From Beijerinckia sp. 28-YEA-48 (lineage in GTDB: Bacteria > Pseudomonadota > Alphaproteobacteria > Rhizobiales > Beijerinckiaceae), in the NCBI RefSeq assembly GCF_900104955.1, contig NZ_FNSI01000001.1:5056001-5120000 (forward strand): a stretch of DNA of 64,000 nt, given 5' to 3'. Position numbers and translations under genes: made by a program. Below, piece after piece: positions 10,332 through 19,288 of this stretch (its first letter is position 1; each line of letters opens with the position of its first letter). The notes beneath the pieces are model-generated. The model was given only the letters and a program-made list of their open reading frames with translations, was not told the DNA's origin and made no database searches.

Positions 10332-11249
10332 CTAGCGATGCGCCGACAGGGCCGGCTTGTCAGCCGTTGCCGGAATGGCCTCGATCTTGGAGAGGCCATC
10401 GCGAACGGCGGCCTGCACCTTTTCAAAGGCCCGCACCTCGATCTGGCGAACACGCTCGCGCGAGACGCCAAACTCTTCGGACAGCTGTTCCAAAGTCGAC
10501 GGGTCATCCTGCAGGCGACGCGCCTCGAAGATGCGCCGCTCGCGATCATTGAGCACAGCCAGCGCGCCGCGCAGGGCGGTCAGCCGATTGTCCTTCTCTT
10601 CGCTGTCGGCGAGGATGGCTTCCTGGCTGGCGCTGTTGTCAACGAGCCAATCCTGCCATTCGCCGCCTTCGCTGTCCTGACGCATGGGCGCATTGAGCGA
10701 GGTGTCGCCGCCGAGACGGCGGTTCATGTCGACCACGTCCTGCTCGGTGACGCCGAGCTTGGTGGCGATGGTCTTCACCTGGTCCGGATTCATGTCGCCG
10801 CTCTCCAGCGCCTGAATCTGGCTCTTGGCCTTGCGCAGGTTGAAGAACAGCTTCTTCTGATTGGCCGTCGTGCCCATTTTAACGAGCGACCACGACCGCA
10901 AGATGTACTCTTGAATGGACGCGCGGATCCACCACATAGCGTAGGTCGCCAGGCGGAAGCCCTTCTCGGGTTCGAAGCGCTTGACGGCCTGCATCAGGCC
11001 GATGTTGCCTTCGGATACGACTTCACCGATCGGCAGGCCGTAGCCGCGATAGCCCATGGCGATCTTGGCGACGAGGCGCAGATGGGAAGTGATAAGCCTG
11101 TGCGCAGCGTCGCGATCACCATGTTCGCGCCAGCGCTTGGCGAGCATATATTCCTCGCCCGGCTCCAGCATGGGGAACCGGCGGATCTCTGCGAGGTAGC
11201 GGGACAGTCCCGAGTCAGCGGACAGCACCGGAAGCGCAGTAGTAGCCAT
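10332..11249 (-). CDS. rpoH: RNA polymerase heat-shock sigma factor (sigma-32 family)
   Basis: Directs RNA polymerase to heat-shock promoters. The start is the ATG at 11249, backed by a perfect AGGAGGT at 11254-11260, giving 305 residues. The frame is open further upstream but unconserved. Sigma region 2 spans about 52-122 (HLRLVAKIAMGYRGYG, ATYAMWWIRASIQEYI). The RpoH box is QKKLFFNLR at 131-139 and distinguishes it from other group sigma factors. Region 4 holds the helix-turn-helix EEFGVSRERVRQIE near 250-265. Alphaproteobacteria often have two rpoH genes; I cannot say which this is. Confidence 0.97.
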   Translation of the reverse strand: MATTALPVLSADSGLSRYLAEIRRFPMLEPGEEYMLAKRWREHGDRDAAHRLITSHLRLVAKIAMGYRGYGLPIGEVVSEGNIGLMQAVKRFEPEKGFRLATYAMWWIRASIQEYILRSWSLVKMGTTANQKKLFFNLRKAKSQIQALESGDMNPDQVKTIATKLGVTEQDVVDMNRRLGGDTSLNAPMRQDSEGGEWQDWLVDNSASQEAILADSEEKDNRLTALRGALAVLNDRERRIFEARRLQDDPSTLEQLSEEFGVSRERVRQIEVRAFEKVQAAVRDGLSKIEAIPATADKPALSAHR

Positions 11250-11315
11250 ATTTACCTCCTGGGACCCCCCTCGGGCATCCCTCCACGGCCGCAATCGCCG
11301 GCCGCTCACGTGATG

Positions 11316-11344
11316 ATATAGGGACGGCCGACCGTGGCTTAAAG
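11316..11344 (-). promoter_or_regulatory. Candidate rpoH promoter
   Basis: On the minus strand CTTTAA (11344-11339) and CTATAT (11321-11316) are separated by 17 bases, about 67 bases upstream of the rpoH ATG. The -10-like CTATAT resembles both housekeeping and alphaproteobacterial sigma-32 elements, so autoregulation is possible. Positional inference only. Confidence 0.35.
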
Positions 11345-11604
11345 AGGGCAGTATGGCGGCGCCGACGCGCCTGCAGCATTAAGGTTTCGCAATTTTTATC
11401 GGCGCTTTTCTTGTTAACTTATTGAAACTAATAAATTTAAATTTTGGTCGCTCACCGATCTTCACGACCCCGTGTGCAGCGCGCCAAAATCGCATGCCAT
11501 CGCTTCGGGCAATCGCCACCATCGTCCACACCGATAAGAATAGTTGTTGAGCAGGGTGGCGCGCGTGACGCTTTGCACCTACATTGCAGAAGCGGGGCTG
11601 CGGT

Positions 11605-11758
11605 GTACGTGCGGATATGTATTCCCGGGGCCTTATCGATCTCTAAGGGAGCTGTCCCTGGCCTTGTCCGTGGACTTGGACACACGGCGCCCACCTACTC
11701 TGTAGGTTCCCGGGATCGATGATCTCACGGCTCAGGCGGCTCCGCACTTCTCTTTTTT
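11605..11758 (+). ncRNA. ssrS: 6S RNA
   Basis: 6S RNA binds housekeeping RNA polymerase by mimicking an open promoter. This 577-base gap lacks a convincing gene and lies directly upstream of the 5-formyltetrahydrofolate cyclo-ligase gene, the classical 6S location. A long-range closing stem GTGCGGA (11609-11615) / TCCGCAC (11741-11747) encloses several hairpins: AGGGA/TCCCT at 11646-11659, CCGTG/CACGG at 11668-11687, and ACCTAC TCT GTAGGT at 11692-11706. The tract GGCGCCCACCTA near the last hairpin resembles 6S RNAs I know from Rhizobiales. A run of six T residues (11753-11758) marks the 3' end. Exact ends are uncertain by about 10 bases. Confidence 0.75.
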
Positions 11759-11886
11759 CGCTTTTCTGTCCATTTTTCTGCCCTTCCGTCCCCTTGGCTT
11801 CTGATTTGATGGGGCCTTTGGCGGCCTTTCCTGTTGTCAGGGGCGCCTGGGGGGCCTAGGGATTCCGTGTCCCGTAGGCGCAGAAG

Positions 11887-12486
11887 ATGTCCGGAATCAA
11901 AACCGTCCCCCTCAGCAAAGCCGAAATGCGGCGTGATGCCTTGGCGCGTCGCGCGTCGATCCCGGCGGACGTGCGTCAGGCCTTCGCCGAACGGCTGGCG
12001 ATCGAAGGGGTGGCGATCGCCCGGCGCGCCATGGTGCGGACCGTTTCGGTGTTTTGGCCGATCGGCGATGAGGCTGATCCGCGCCTGCTCCTGCAAGCGC
12101 TCGACTACCATGAATTCGTGACGGCTTTGCCGGTGACCGTGGGGCGGGGACATCCGCTGCTGTTCCGGCGCTGGCGCTGGGGCCAGCCGATGGTCGACGG
12201 CCAGATGCGCATCCCGGAACCATCATCGCGCCTGCCGGAAGTGCAGCCGGATTTGCTGTTTGTGCCACTCGCGGTGTTTGATCGGCGCGGTTTTCGCATC
12301 GGCTATGGGGCCGGCCACTACGATCTGACCCTGGAGCGGCTGCGCGCCAGCCGATCGGTTCCAGCGATCGGCATCGCTTATGGCTGCCAGGAGGCCGCTC
12401 GGGTGCCGGAGGAAGCACACGACCAACCGCTCGATCTGATCATCACCGAGCGGGACGTGATCGACTGTTCATTGGCTTGGGCATAA
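11887..12486 (+). CDS. 5-formyltetrahydrofolate cyclo-ligase
   Basis: Converts 5-formyl-tetrahydrofolate plus ATP to 5,10-methenyl-tetrahydrofolate, recycling an inhibitory folate. The 199 residues fit the family (YgfA/FAU1). Key signals are the N-terminal basic helix (LSKAEMRRDALARRASI), the central DLLFVPLAVFDRRGFRIGYG stretch with the GYGAGHYD loop near 140-150, and LIITERDV near the end. It lies just downstream of the 6S RNA, with which it is co-transcribed in many bacteria. Confidence 0.95.
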   Translation: MSGIKTVPLSKAEMRRDALARRASIPADVRQAFAERLAIEGVAIARRAMVRTVSVFWPIGDEADPRLLLQALDYHEFVTALPVTVGRGHPLLFRRWRWGQPMVDGQMRIPEPSSRLPEVQPDLLFVPLAVFDRRGFRIGYGAGHYDLTLERLRASRSVPAIGIAYGCQEAARVPEEAHDQPLDLIITERDVIDCSLAWA

Positions 12487-12520
12487 ATCTTGGGCACCAA
12501 TCTTGGGCGCCAATCTTGGG
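12486..12520 (+). repeat. Short tandem repeat, 13-base unit
   Basis: AATCTTGGGCACC (12486-12498), AATCTTGGGCGCC (12499-12511) and a partial AATCTTGGG (12512-12520) run from the last base of the fau stop codon towards the ymdB ribosome site. Probably replication slippage; no coding or regulatory role is visible. Confidence 0.8.
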
Positions 12521-12535
12521 ATTGAAGGAACCGGC

Positions 12536-13351
12536 ATGCGTCTGCTTTTCATCGGTGACATTGTGGGACGCACGGGGCGCACGGCGCTCCTGAATTATCT
12601 GCCGGATCTCAGAGCGCGCTGGAAGCTCGATTTCGTCGTGGTCAACGGTGAGAACGCCGCCGGTGGTTTTGGCATCACTGAGGCGATCTGCGACGAGTTT
12701 CTTAACGCTGGCGCCGATTGCGTCACGCTTGGCAATCACGCCTGGGATCAGCGCGAGGCGCTGGTCTTCATCGAGCGTCAGCCGCGCATGATCCGGCCCG
12801 CCAATTATCCCACTGGGACGCCAGGGCGCGGCGCCAATCTGTTTGAGGCGAAGAACGGTGCGCGCGTGCTGGTGATGAATGTCATGGGCCGCATTTTCAT
12901 GGATCCGCTCGATGATCCGTTCGCCGCCGTCGAGCGTGAGCTTGAGGCCTGCCCGCTCGGGCAGATGTGCGATGCGGTGGTCGTTGACGTGCACGCGGAG
13001 ACGACGAGCGAAAAATACGCCATGGGCCATTTCTGCGATGGGCGCGCCACGCTCGTTGTCGGCACCCACACCCATGCGCCGACCGCCGATGCGCAGATCC
13101 TGCCAGGCGGCACGGCCTATCAGAGCGATGCCGGCATGACCGGCGATTACGACAGCGTCATCGGCATGCAGAAGGGCGAGCCGCTGCAGCGCTTCACCCG
13201 TCGTATTTCCTCGGGCCGTTTCGAGCCGGCCGAGGGTGTGGCGACGCTGTGCGGCATCGCCGTCGAGGCTGATGCGGCCGGGCGGGCCGTGAAAGTCGCG
13301 CCGGTGCGCCTGGGCGGGCGGCTGGCGGAAGCCGTGCCGTCGTTTTGGTGA
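12536..13351 (+). CDS. TIGR00282-type metallophosphoesterase (YmdB-like)
   Basis: A dinuclear-metal phosphoesterase; the Bacillus relative YmdB hydrolyses 2',3'-cyclic nucleotides. The start is the ATG at 12536, preceded by AAGGA, giving 271 residues; an upstream in-frame GTG-type extension is unconserved. Metal-binding motifs are present: GDIVGRTGR near the N-terminus, VVNGENAAGGFGI, LGNHAWDQRE, VDVHAETTSEKYAMGHFCDG and VGTHTHAPTADAQILPGGTAYQSDAGM. All are in the order expected. It follows fau by 50 bases and may share its transcript. The biological substrate here is unproven. Confidence 0.93.
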   Translation: MRLLFIGDIVGRTGRTALLNYLPDLRARWKLDFVVVNGENAAGGFGITEAICDEFLNAGADCVTLGNHAWDQREALVFIERQPRMIRPANYPTGTPGRGANLFEAKNGARVLVMNVMGRIFMDPLDDPFAAVERELEACPLGQMCDAVVVDVHAETTSEKYAMGHFCDGRATLVVGTHTHAPTADAQILPGGTAYQSDAGMTGDYDSVIGMQKGEPLQRFTRRISSGRFEPAEGVATLCGIAVEADAAGRAVKVAPVRLGGRLAEAVPSFW

Positions 13352-13420
13352 CGCGGATACAAGCCACGCGTGAAGGGCGGTTGTCGGGCGGCGGCGCGCG
13401 TGCCCTAGAAAGCGGCGAGA

Positions 13421-13497
13421 GCGTTTCATAGCGATGAAGACGCGTCACAACTGAGACCAAGGCAAAATCCGCGTTTCGGCTGAAACGCGGATTTTAC
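13421..13497. repeat. Dispersed modular repeat, copy B
   Basis: Short form of the element seen at 10234: TTCAT/ATGAA hairpin (13425-13438), GACGCGTCA core (13439-13447) and a perfect 14-base stem AAAATCCGCGTTTC (13464-13477) / GAAACGCGGATTTT (13482-13495) with loop GGCT. Same orientation as copy A. The stem has a compensated base change (CCGCG/CGCGG against TCGCG/CGCGA in copy A), which preserves pairing. Confidence 0.78.
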
Positions 13498-13513
13498 TTT
13501 CGGGGGTGAATGC

Positions 13514-14497
13514 ATGCTGGGGGTCTTGCTGGCGCTGCTGTCTGCGGCGACCTTTGCGTTTAACAATGCGGCGGCGCGACGCGGTGTTCTGTCGGGCAGT
13601 GTTCTGCAGGCCATGGTGGTCTCGGTGCCGTTCGGCGTGCCCTTCTTCCTGGTCTGCCTGCCGATCTTCGGATCATTCGAGGATTTGTGGAGTTTCTCCT
13701 GGTGGGACGTGACCTGGCTTTCCCTGGCCGGGATCATTCACTTCGTCGTTGGGCGTTATGCCAACTACCGTTCGCAGAAGGCGATCGGCGCCAATCTTTC
13801 CGGCCCGATCCAGGACGCGAACATTCTGATCGCCTTGGCTCTGGCCGTCTGGTTTCTCGGCGAAACCCTGACGGGCGGCATGATTATCGGCATCGTGCTG
13901 GTGCTGTTTGGGCCGATTCTGGCCTTCAAGCGGCCAAAGCCCGTGGCGGCGCCGTCGGCCCGAGCGCTGGCGTTCACGCCGGCGTATGGCGAGGGCTTCT
14001 TCTATTCGGCCGTTTCGGCGATCGCCTATGGGGTGAGCCCGATCCTGGTGCGCTTCAGCCTTGAGAATGGCGGTCTCACGCTCGGGCGTGCGGTTGCTGC
14101 CGGGCTGATCTCCTATGCCGCGGCGACCGCGGTGGTCTTCGCCGCTTTCGTCAATCCCGCCGCCTGGCGCGATCTACGGACGATGCGCCGGGGCGATTTC
14201 GGTTGGTTCGCCGTGGCCAGTCTCTTTGTCGGGGTCGCGCAGATGACCCGCTATATGGCCTTGGCTGTGGCCCCGGTGGCGATCGTCGCGCCGATGATGC
14301 GACTGGCCTCGATTTTCCGCTATTATTTTTCCTGGATCCTCAATCGCGAGTATGAAGCCTTTTCCAATGGGGTGTTCATCGGTACGGTCGTATCGCTGGT
14401 GGGGGCGATGATCCTGGCCATTGGCATTGATACCTGGGTCGCCATCTTGCCGGATTTCGACTGGCTTATTCGCTTCATCAGTTGGCGCTGGCCTTGA
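13514..14497 (+). CDS. EamA/DMT-family membrane transporter
   Basis: 327 residues with about ten hydrophobic segments spread over the whole length and two internally similar halves (about 1-145 and 155-310), the architecture of drug/metabolite transporters. The first segment starts at the N-terminus (MLGVLLALLSAATFAFNNAA) without a cleavable signal, so it is an inner-membrane protein. The cargo is unknown. It sits alone between repeat copy B and the yebC gene, with no substrate-indicating neighbour. Confidence 0.85.
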   Translation: MLGVLLALLSAATFAFNNAAARRGVLSGSVLQAMVVSVPFGVPFFLVCLPIFGSFEDLWSFSWWDVTWLSLAGIIHFVVGRYANYRSQKAIGANLSGPIQDANILIALALAVWFLGETLTGGMIIGIVLVLFGPILAFKRPKPVAAPSARALAFTPAYGEGFFYSAVSAIAYGVSPILVRFSLENGGLTLGRAVAAGLISYAAATAVVFAAFVNPAAWRDLRTMRRGDFGWFAVASLFVGVAQMTRYMALAVAPVAIVAPMMRLASIFRYYFSWILNREYEAFSNGVFIGTVVSLVGAMILAIGIDTWVAILPDFDWLIRFISWRWP

Positions 14498-14640
14498 GGG
14501 GAGGCCTGACTGACCATTGTCCGCCCTGGAAAACGGGCCGGCTTCCTTTGCAACAGCCCGATGACGGCGTATAACGCCGCCGATTTTTCCCGGGGCGTGC
14601 GCGCGCCTTTGCTGCGCCGCCCCCGCCCGTGGGGACCCTT

Positions 14641-15387
14641 ATGGCAGGCCATAGTCAGTTTAAGAATATCATGCACAAGAAGGGCAAGCAGGACGCGATC
14701 CGCTCCAAGCTCTTCTCCAAATTCGCGCGCGAAATCACCGTCGCGGCCAAGATGGGCATGCCTGACCCGAACATGAATCCGCGCCTGCGCCTCGCCATTC
14801 AGGTGGCGCGTGCCGAGAACATGCCGAAGGACAATATCGAGCGCGCTATCAAGAAGGCCATCGGCGGCGACAGCGAGAATTATGACGAGGTGCGCTACGA
14901 GGGTTATGCGCCCGGCGGCGTGGCGGTGATCATCGAGGCTCTGACCGACAACCGTAACCGCACCGCCGGCGAAGTGCGCTCCTATTTCACCAAGGCGGGC
15001 GGGGCGCTGGCGGAAACCGGCGCGGTGTCCTTCATGTTCGACCGGGTTGGCGAAATCGAGTTCGACACCAAGGTCTCGTCCGAAGATGCGATGATGGAAG
15101 CCGCCATCGAGGCCGGCGCCGATGATGTCTCCACCTCGGAAGACGGGCATCTGGTCACCACGTCGCTGGAAGCTTTCGCCGAAGTCTCCAAGGCGCTGGA
15201 AGCCAAGTTTGGCGAGCCGCGCCGGTCCAAACTGGTGTGGCGGCCGCAGAATTCGATCGCGGTCGACGACGAAGCTGGCGAGAAGATTCTGAAATTGATC
15301 AACGCACTCGAAGACAACGACGACGTGCAGAACGTGTTCGCCAATTTCGAAGTGTCGGACGCGCTCGTGGCCAAGATGGGCGGCTAA
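14641..15387 (+). CDS. YebC/PmpR-family protein
   Basis: A widely conserved cytoplasmic family, first described as DNA-binding regulators and more recently tied to translation of proline-rich stretches. The start [19 protein letters not shown] at 14641 is the family hallmark; an ATG at 14629 adds four unconserved residues. The 248-residue length is typical. Other conserved tracts are [47 protein letters not shown] and [15 protein letters not shown]. It is often encoded near ruvC in this order; that is not seen here. A strong terminator follows about 85 bases later. Confidence 0.97.
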   Translation: MAGHSQFKNIMHKKGKQDAIRSKLFSKFAREITVAAKMGMPDPNMNPRLRLAIQVARAENMPKDNIERAIKKAIGGDSENYDEVRYEGYAPGGVAVIIEALTDNRNRTAGEVRSYFTKAGGALAETGAVSFMFDRVGEIEFDTKVSSEDAMMEAAIEAGADDVSTSEDGHLVTTSLEAFAEVSKALEAKFGEPRRSKLVWRPQNSIAVDDEAGEKILKLINALEDNDDVQNVFANFEVSDALVAKMGG

Positions 15388-15473
15388 ACGGCGGGTTTAT
15401 CTTCAGGGGCCCCGCACGGTTCCTGACAGCAATGTGTCGCAATCCAAGCGATTGTCACTACATCTCCGAAAGA

Positions 15474-15507
15474 CCCGGAGCGCGGGACGCTCCGGGTTTT
15501 CCTTTTT
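15474..15507 (+). terminator. Intrinsic terminator after yebC
   Basis: Perfect 9-base stem CCCGGAGCG (15474-15482) / CGCTCCGGG (15488-15496) with loop CGGGA, followed by TTTTCCTTTTT. Confidence 0.9.
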
Positions 15508-15533
15508 GGGGACTGCCACTTTGAGGATTTGTC

Positions 15534-17414
15534 GTGCCACCGCCCCTTGTCCGCGCCACCCGTGCTAGCCGTGCCGAGCGTCTGTCGCAGGCAGGGCTCA
15601 GCCTCGACACCTGGAAACATCTGCCGCGCCTCGTGGCGACCCTGTGGGCGGTGAGCCCCGGCCTGCTGTCGTCGATCCTTGGGATACGCCTGCTGCGCGC
15701 GCTGCAAGTGCCGGCCATGCTCTATGTCGGCAAGCTGATCATCGATGAGGTGATCGCGCAGGCGCACCAGCCAGCGCCAGGGCCGGAGTTTCACGATTGG
15801 TGGGTGTCGGGCCGGTTGACCTTGCTGTTGGGCTGGCTGGCGCTCGAACTGGCATTGACCGCCGCCGGCAATGTCATGGGGCGGCTCACCACCTTGGCCG
15901 AAAACCTGATCGCCGAACGCCATAGCAATCTGATGGCTGGGCGGTTGATCGCGCATGTGGCGCGTCTCGATCTGAAGGATATCGAAGACAGCGAATTCCA
16001 AGACAAGTTGCAGCGGGCGCGGGCGCAGACCTTCATCGGCAACGGTCTGCTCGGCATGATGCTCAATCAGGTGCAGGACACGATCACCGTCGTGGCGCTG
16101 GTGGCCGGCCTGATTATCTTCGTGCCGGTGCTGGTGTTCCTGCTGCTGGTTGCGCTTATTCCCTCGACCGTCAGTGAGGCCTATTTCAATGGCCAACGCT
16201 ATGGCCTGAACAGTCAGATCACGCCGGAGCGCCGGCGCATCGAATATTTGCGCTGGGTCGGCGCCAATCCGGAAGCCGCCAAGGAAGTGAAGCTGTTCGG
16301 CCTTGGTCCTTACCTGGTCGAGAGTTTCTCGAAACTGGCGGCGATCATTCAGACGTCCAACCGCAATCTGGCGATCCGCCGCACGATCTGGGGCAGCGCT
16401 CTCGGCCTCGTCAGTTCGCTGTCCTATTATGCCGCCTATGCCTATGTCGCCTGGCGCGCCGTGAATGGCGCCATCAGCATCGGCGACCTCACTTTTTTGT
16501 CGGGCTCGCTGCTGCGGCTCAACGGTCTGTTCGAGCGATTGACCGTCGGGCTGACGCAGATCGCGGCGCAGACTGCTTATCTCGACGATCTGTTCTCGTT
16601 CTTCGATGCCAAGCCGGCTTTGGCCGCTCCCGTGACGCCGCGTCCATTTCCATCACCGATCCGGCAAGGCATCGTGTTCGAGAATGTCGGCTTTCGCTAT
16701 CCGGGCAAGGAGAACTGGGCGGTGCGTCACCTCAGTTTTATTCTGAAGGCCGGCGAAACCCTGGCGTTGGTCGGCGAGAACGGCGCCGGTAAAACGACGA
16801 TCGTGAAACTGCTGACCCGGCTTTATGATCTTGAGGAAGGCCGTATCACTGTCGATGGCATCGACCTCAGAGACTTCGATCCCGACGATCTGCGCGCCCA
16901 TGTCGGGGCCATCTTTCAGGATTTCATGCGCTACAATTTCAGCGCCGGGCACAATATCGGCATCGGCCGTGTCGAGGAGATCGACAACGCGCTACGTGTC
17001 CAGGCGGCGGCGCAGGACAGTCTTGCCGATCAACTGATCGCGCGCATGCCGCAGGGCTATGAGCAAATGCTCGGACGTGGTTTCGCCACGGGCTTTGATC
17101 TGTCCGGCGGCGAATGGCAGAAGATCGCCATTGCCAGGGCCTACTTCCGCGATGCGGAGGTGTTGATCCTGGATGAGCCGACGGCGGCGCTCGATGCACG
17201 TGCCGAGGCCGGCGTCTTCGACCGTTTCCGCAATCTCAGCGCGACGAAGTCGACGCTCCTGATCTCGCATCGCTTCACCACGGTGCGCATGGCCGATCGC
17301 ATTCTCGTGTTGGAGAATGGCGAGATCGTCGAGAGCGGCAACCACGACGAGCTGATCGCGCTCGGCGGCCGTTATGCGGAATTGTTCGAGTTGCAAGCGG
17401 AAGGGTATCGTTAG
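15534..17414 (+). CDS. ABC exporter with fused membrane and ATPase domains
   Basis: 626-residue half-transporter that should work as a homodimer in the inner membrane. The N-terminal membrane domain has about six segments between 40 and 345. The ATPase domain has Walker A GENGAGKT at 414-421, signature LSGGE at 523-527 and Walker B VLILDE at 543-548, followed by a switch-histidine region LLISHRF. The start is a GTG at 15534 with GAGG 7 bases upstream. Substrate unknown; the fold is that of lipid, peptide or drug exporters. It stands between a terminator and an intergenic repeat, so it is probably monocistronic. Confidence 0.93.
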   Translation: MPPPLVRATRASRAERLSQAGLSLDTWKHLPRLVATLWAVSPGLLSSILGIRLLRALQVPAMLYVGKLIIDEVIAQAHQPAPGPEFHDWWVSGRLTLLLGWLALELALTAAGNVMGRLTTLAENLIAERHSNLMAGRLIAHVARLDLKDIEDSEFQDKLQRARAQTFIGNGLLGMMLNQVQDTITVVALVAGLIIFVPVLVFLLLVALIPSTVSEAYFNGQRYGLNSQITPERRRIEYLRWVGANPEAAKEVKLFGLGPYLVESFSKLAAIIQTSNRNLAIRRTIWGSALGLVSSLSYYAAYAYVAWRAVNGAISIGDLTFLSGSLLRLNGLFERLTVGLTQIAAQTAYLDDLFSFFDAKPALAAPVTPRPFPSPIRQGIVFENVGFRYPGKENWAVRHLSFILKAGETLALVGENGAGKTTIVKLLTRLYDLEEGRITVDGIDLRDFDPDDLRAHVGAIFQDFMRYNFSAGHNIGIGRVEEIDNALRVQAAAQDSLADQLIARMPQGYEQMLGRGFATGFDLSGGEWQKIAIARAYFRDAEVLILDEPTAALDARAEAGVFDRFRNLSATKSTLLISHRFTTVRMADRILVLENGEIVESGNHDELIALGGRYAELFELQAEGYR

Positions 17415-17429
17415 GGTCTGTTGCTTCGG

Positions 17430-17549
17430 TGTCATCCCCGACAGCCGCGCAGCGGCTGAGCGGGGATCCAGAGGTGCCTGGTAGAGTGATCGACGGTGAA
17501 GCGGCTGTTCTGGATTGCCGCTCACGCCTGTGGCGTGTCGGGAATGACA
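17430..17549. repeat. Inverted pair of TCAT...ATCCAG hairpin units
   Basis: A left unit TGTCATCCCCGACA (from 17430), with an internal AGCCGC GCA GCGGCT hairpin, ends in GGGGATCCAG. A right unit, its inverse, starts TTCTGGAT near 17509 and has a CACGCC TGT GGCGTG hairpin, ending GTGTCGGGAATGACA (17549). The outer arms are near-perfect inverted repeats, so the whole behaves like a small MITE-type or paired REP-type element. Related units lie at 31261 and 57387. It fills much of the gap between the ABC exporter and the DUF4336 gene. Confidence 0.7.
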
Positions 17550-17628
17550 TTGAGGCTTCGATCACGCTTTCCCTTTGTCATCCGCGTCGACTATTCTCGC
17601 CAACGGCATCGATAGGATTGGGTCAAGC

Positions 17629-18321
17629 ATGCTGAAGGAATTCGGTTCCGATATCTGGATCGCGGATGGCTCCGACGTGGTCGCGGCGTTGGGGTTTCAT
17701 TATCCCACACGTATGGCCGTCATCAGGTTGTCGAGCGGCGATCTCTTCATCTGGTCGCCAACAGCACTGACGGACGATCTCTGCGCTAAGGTCGAGGCTC
17801 TCGGCAAGGTCCGGCATCTCATCGCGCCCAATTCCCTGCATCACGTCTTCATCGCCGATTGGCAGCAGGCCTATCCCGACGCGCGGGTCTATGCCGCACC
17901 TGGATTGCGAGAGAAGCGCAAGGACATCGCCTTTGATGGTGATCTTGCAAACGAGCCGCAACCGGATTGGGCCGGGGAGATCGATCAGGTCGTGATGTTG
18001 GGCAATGTCATCACGACCGAGGTGGTGTTCTTCCATGCTCGGAGCGGCACGGTGCTCTTCACCGATCTGCTGCAACGGTTCTCCGCCAACTGGTTTTCCG
18101 GCTGGCGCGCCTATGTGGCGAAATGGGATCTGATGGTGGCGTCGGAGCCCTCCGTGCCGAGAAAGTTTCGCGTTGCCTTTACCAATCGCCGTGCGGCGCG
18201 TGCCGCGCTCGAACGGGTTCTGTCATGGCCGGCGGAAAAGGTGCTGATGGCGCACGGAACGCCTGTGACCGAAGACGGGCGCGCGCTGATCCGTCGGGCG
18301 TTTGCCTGGCTCACGGGATGA
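17629..18321 (+). CDS. DUF4336-family protein (metallo-hydrolase-like)
   Basis: 230 residues from the ATG at 17629; an in-frame TTG 18 codons upstream adds an unconserved lead. The layout resembles a metallo-beta-lactamase-type fold in which some metal ligands are replaced: RHLIAPNSLHHVFIADWQ in place of the usual HxHxDH loop, VVFFHARSGTVLFTDLL where an HxG loop would be, and a late VLMAHGTPV histidine. This matches my memory of DUF4336. Function unknown. It is convergent with zapA, whose end lies 21 bases away. Confidence 0.7.
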   Translation: MLKEFGSDIWIADGSDVVAALGFHYPTRMAVIRLSSGDLFIWSPTALTDDLCAKVEALGKVRHLIAPNSLHHVFIADWQQAYPDARVYAAPGLREKRKDIAFDGDLANEPQPDWAGEIDQVVMLGNVITTEVVFFHARSGTVLFTDLLQRFSANWFSGWRAYVAKWDLMVASEPSVPRKFRVAFTNRRAARAALERVLSWPAEKVLMAHGTPVTEDGRALIRRAFAWLTG

Positions 18322-18342
18322 CGAGCCTGTTGCTGGTTTTTT

Positions 18343-18717
18343 CTATTGTTGCGTCTTGCCCGCGGCGTTCATCACCTGTGCCAGCCGTTCGATGCGGGCG
18401 GCGATATTATCCAGCCGGTCGGCGGCGCTTTCGGCGGCCGCGTCGCTGCTGGTTTGCGCCGAACGTTGCGCGTCGTTGAGCTCTTCGATCTCGCCGTTCA
18501 GGCGCGTGATCTTGCGGGTGCTTTCCGACAGTTCGTCGGCGATCGAAATCGCCGCCATCACCGCGAGGCGTTGATCGCCGATCTCGCCGAAGGATCCACG
18601 CAATTCGGTGATGCGGTCATCGACCACACGGGCCAATGATTCGAGATGGTCTTCCTCGCCATCGGCGCAGGCCATGCGATAGGGGCGTCCACCGACCGTG
18701 ACTGTGATCTGCGCCAT
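18343..18717 (-). CDS. zapA: Cell division protein ZapA
   Basis: ZapA bundles FtsZ filaments at the division site. The 124-residue protein begins AQITVTVGGRPYRMAC, followed by EEDHLESLARVVDDRI and a GDQRLAVMAAISIADEL helix, the ZapA globular head. It continues into a long C-terminal coiled coil (about 70-120). The zapA start lies 2 bases after the stop of the upstream DUF4164 gene, so the two are co-translated. In many proteobacteria zapA neighbours the 6S RNA-fau locus; here those are 6-7 kb away. Confidence 0.92.
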   Translation of the reverse strand: MAQITVTVGGRPYRMACADGEEDHLESLARVVDDRITELRGSFGEIGDQRLAVMAAISIADELSESTRKITRLNGEIEELNDAQRSAQTSSDAAAESAADRLDNIAARIERLAQVMNAAGKTQQ

Positions 18718-18719
18718 GG

Positions 18720-19025
18720 CTAGTCGCCCCCTTCGCTTGGTTCGCTGGGGCGGGTCTCGCTGATCATGACGCGCAGGGCGTCGCTGGCCTGTTCCAGGCG
18801 CTGGCGCACTTCGGAGTTGGCGAGCGACAGGCTGCGGGCGCGCGCAAGGGCGCCGTCGAGCTCCGCTGCCAGGCGGGCACGGTCATCTTGCATCACCATC
18901 AGTTCTTCCTCGAGATTGCCGCGCGTGCCTTCGGCAACGATGCGGCGTTCGCCGGCAGCTTCCAAATGGGACAGAGCGGCTTCGAGGCGTTTCATGGCGG
19001 CGTCGAGGCGGGGCGGCAGGGTCAT
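18720..19025 (-). CDS. DUF4164-family coiled-coil protein, zapA partner
   Basis: 101 residues from ATG 19025 (start MTLPPRLDAAMKRLEAALS; a longer frame adds seven unconserved residues). Almost entirely predicted alpha-helix with heptad-like Leu/Ala spacing, consistent with a coiled coil from about 8 to 85. It lies directly upstream of zapA and diverges from transketolase, an arrangement I recall as conserved in Rhizobiales. A role in division with ZapA is inferred from context only. Confidence 0.75.
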   Translation of the reverse strand: MTLPPRLDAAMKRLEAALSHLEAAGERRIVAEGTRGNLEEELMVMQDDRARLAAELDGALARARSLSLANSEVRQRLEQASDALRVMISETRPSEPSEGGD

Positions 19026-19288
19026 GTCAGACTCGCGGCACGGCACGGCTGGATGCGCATGGGGCTATTAGCGACCAGTCGGGCGCGAGCGTCAACGTAA
19101 ACGGTGATTTTGCCCACAGGACAATCGGTTTCCGGCGGATTTTCAGGCATTTTCTGAGCCAAATCCGTCGCCCGGCTTTGACAGGCCCGGTCGAGGTGCT
19201 ATCAGGAGCGCGTTTTCGTTAGCAATCCAGCCCGTCGTCAGGAGTACGCTCGTCGTCGCTCGTTACGGCCATTCCACGGACAATCCCC

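Noticed and set aside
11444..11722. A 92-codon frame in the rpoH-fau gap
   Set aside because: It overlaps the 6S RNA, has no ribosome site and shows no protein-like conservation.
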